Source: Eutrophomonas brisbanensis
GTDB lineage: Bacteria; Pseudomonadota; Gammaproteobacteria; Burkholderiales; Eutrophovitaceae
Length of the DNA: 64,000 bases
Assembly: GCA_038141705.1 (NCBI GenBank)
Contig: JAYQIQ010000004.1
Location: forward strand, 1,612,001 to 1,676,000
Direction of reading: 5' to 3'
Position numbers and translations under genes: made by a program. Shown piece after piece: positions 63,811 to 64,000 of the stretch. Under the pieces are notes generated by a model. The model searched no databases. It saw nothing but the letters and a program-made list of their open reading frames with translations, and was not told where the DNA came from. Position 1 is the stretch's first letter. The number at the start of each line of letters is the position of its first letter.

Positions 63811-64000
63811 TCATTCGCCCTGGGCGTCCTGGTCGTCGCCTACCCCAGGGGTCGGGGTGACGTCTTTGGCGACCTCTCGAGCGCTCGCCTTCCCACTTGT
63901 CTATCAACCCGGCAAGCTCGTCCGGCGTCATCTCGTGGAGCTGCTTATCGCTCCCGGCGTCATCCTGGCGCCTACCCAGCTCACGAGTGACCTCGAGGAC
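63811..64000 (-). CDS. Partial hypothetical protein, possibly phage terminase small subunit C-terminus, likely frameshift
   Basis: The frame enters from the window edge as VLEVTRELGRRQDDAGSDKQ, then LHEMTPDELAGLIDKWE, and in another frame ASAREVAKDVTPTPGVGDDQDAQGE to a stop at 63811. One base must be dropped near 63,878-63,888 to join them. The HEMTPDELAGLIDKW helix followed by an acidic tail is reminiscent of small terminase ends, but the evidence is weak. Between 63533 and 63810 I see no gene, only a GC-alternating tract at 63669-63706. Confidence 0.35.

Noticed and set aside
1..64000. CRISPR array
   Set aside because: No set of regularly spaced direct repeats of 25-40 bases and no cas-like protein was seen.

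Overview
The window is a mosaic of at least two compositions. Positions 1 to about 24,400 are AT-richer and read as chromosomal DNA of a PQQ-using betaproteobacterium. This placement is an inference from gene order I know from that class: rnfB-nth, aat-bpt-pyrD and dapA-bamC-MBL hydrolase. From about 24,500 to 62,600 the DNA is visibly GC-richer and looks like Burkholderiales accessory DNA carrying IS21, IS3 and IS4 elements, a tyrosine integrase and a serine recombinase. The last 1.3 kb looks different again, possibly phage. I see no rRNA, tRNA or CRISPR array.

Region 1 (1-24.4 kb). A quinoprotein relay cluster (zinc metallohydrolase, SoxYZ-like carrier, two c-type cytochromes) comes first, then housekeeping genes (nth, rnfB, pyrD, bpt, aat, dapA, bamC, a metallo-hydrolase, a RoxA-like oxygenase, slyD). 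A complete pqqABCDE operon follows on the minus strand and ends in an ABC exporter pair. Next come a TonB-like protein, proline iminopeptidase, a histidine kinase/response regulator pair, a second pqqA encoding exactly the same 23-residue peptide, cytochrome b561, a Tat-exported amidohydrolase and a HiPIP. Together these look like the cofactor supply, electron transfer and signalling side of a periplasmic PQQ alcohol dehydrogenase whose own gene lies outside the window.

Region 2 (24.5-30.8 kb). Mobile DNA: a GlxA-type regulator facing a small monooxygenase, a complete IS21-like element, a truncated DUF1173 gene, a tyrosine-recombinase-like integrase and an AlpA-like regulator.

Region 3 (30.8-48.9 kb). 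A glycolate utilisation island that carries every step from glycolate to pyruvate: GlcDEF, Gcl, Hyi, GlxR, TtuD, enolase and pyruvate kinase, plus a GlcG, a glycolate/lactate permease, a FadR-type regulator with two visible operators, a LysR regulator and a universal stress protein. An IS3 element with a 3-bp target duplication sits between pyk and the permease. The island ends in a thiC gene broken after about 88 codons.

Region 4 (48.9-57.6 kb). A LexA-like S24 repressor with an unknown partner faces a tightly coupled four-gene serine-recombinase cassette. Next is a two-gene SMC-like ATPase plus Cap4-like nuclease system (candidate Lamassu-type anti-phage defence), cut at its 5' end by an IS4 element.

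Region 5 (57.7-62.6 kb). An operon of a membrane di-iron hydroxylase, two small proteins, an alpha/beta hydrolase, an SDR and a TRAP transporter that lacks its large permease, so it ends at a junction.

A feature of the whole window is single-base frameshifts, mostly in short homopolymers, in about 17 genes including enolase, pyruvate kinase, nth and bamC. In each case the other frame continues the family sequence. I read these as uncorrected sequencing errors rather than decay and give the reconstructed full gene coordinates.
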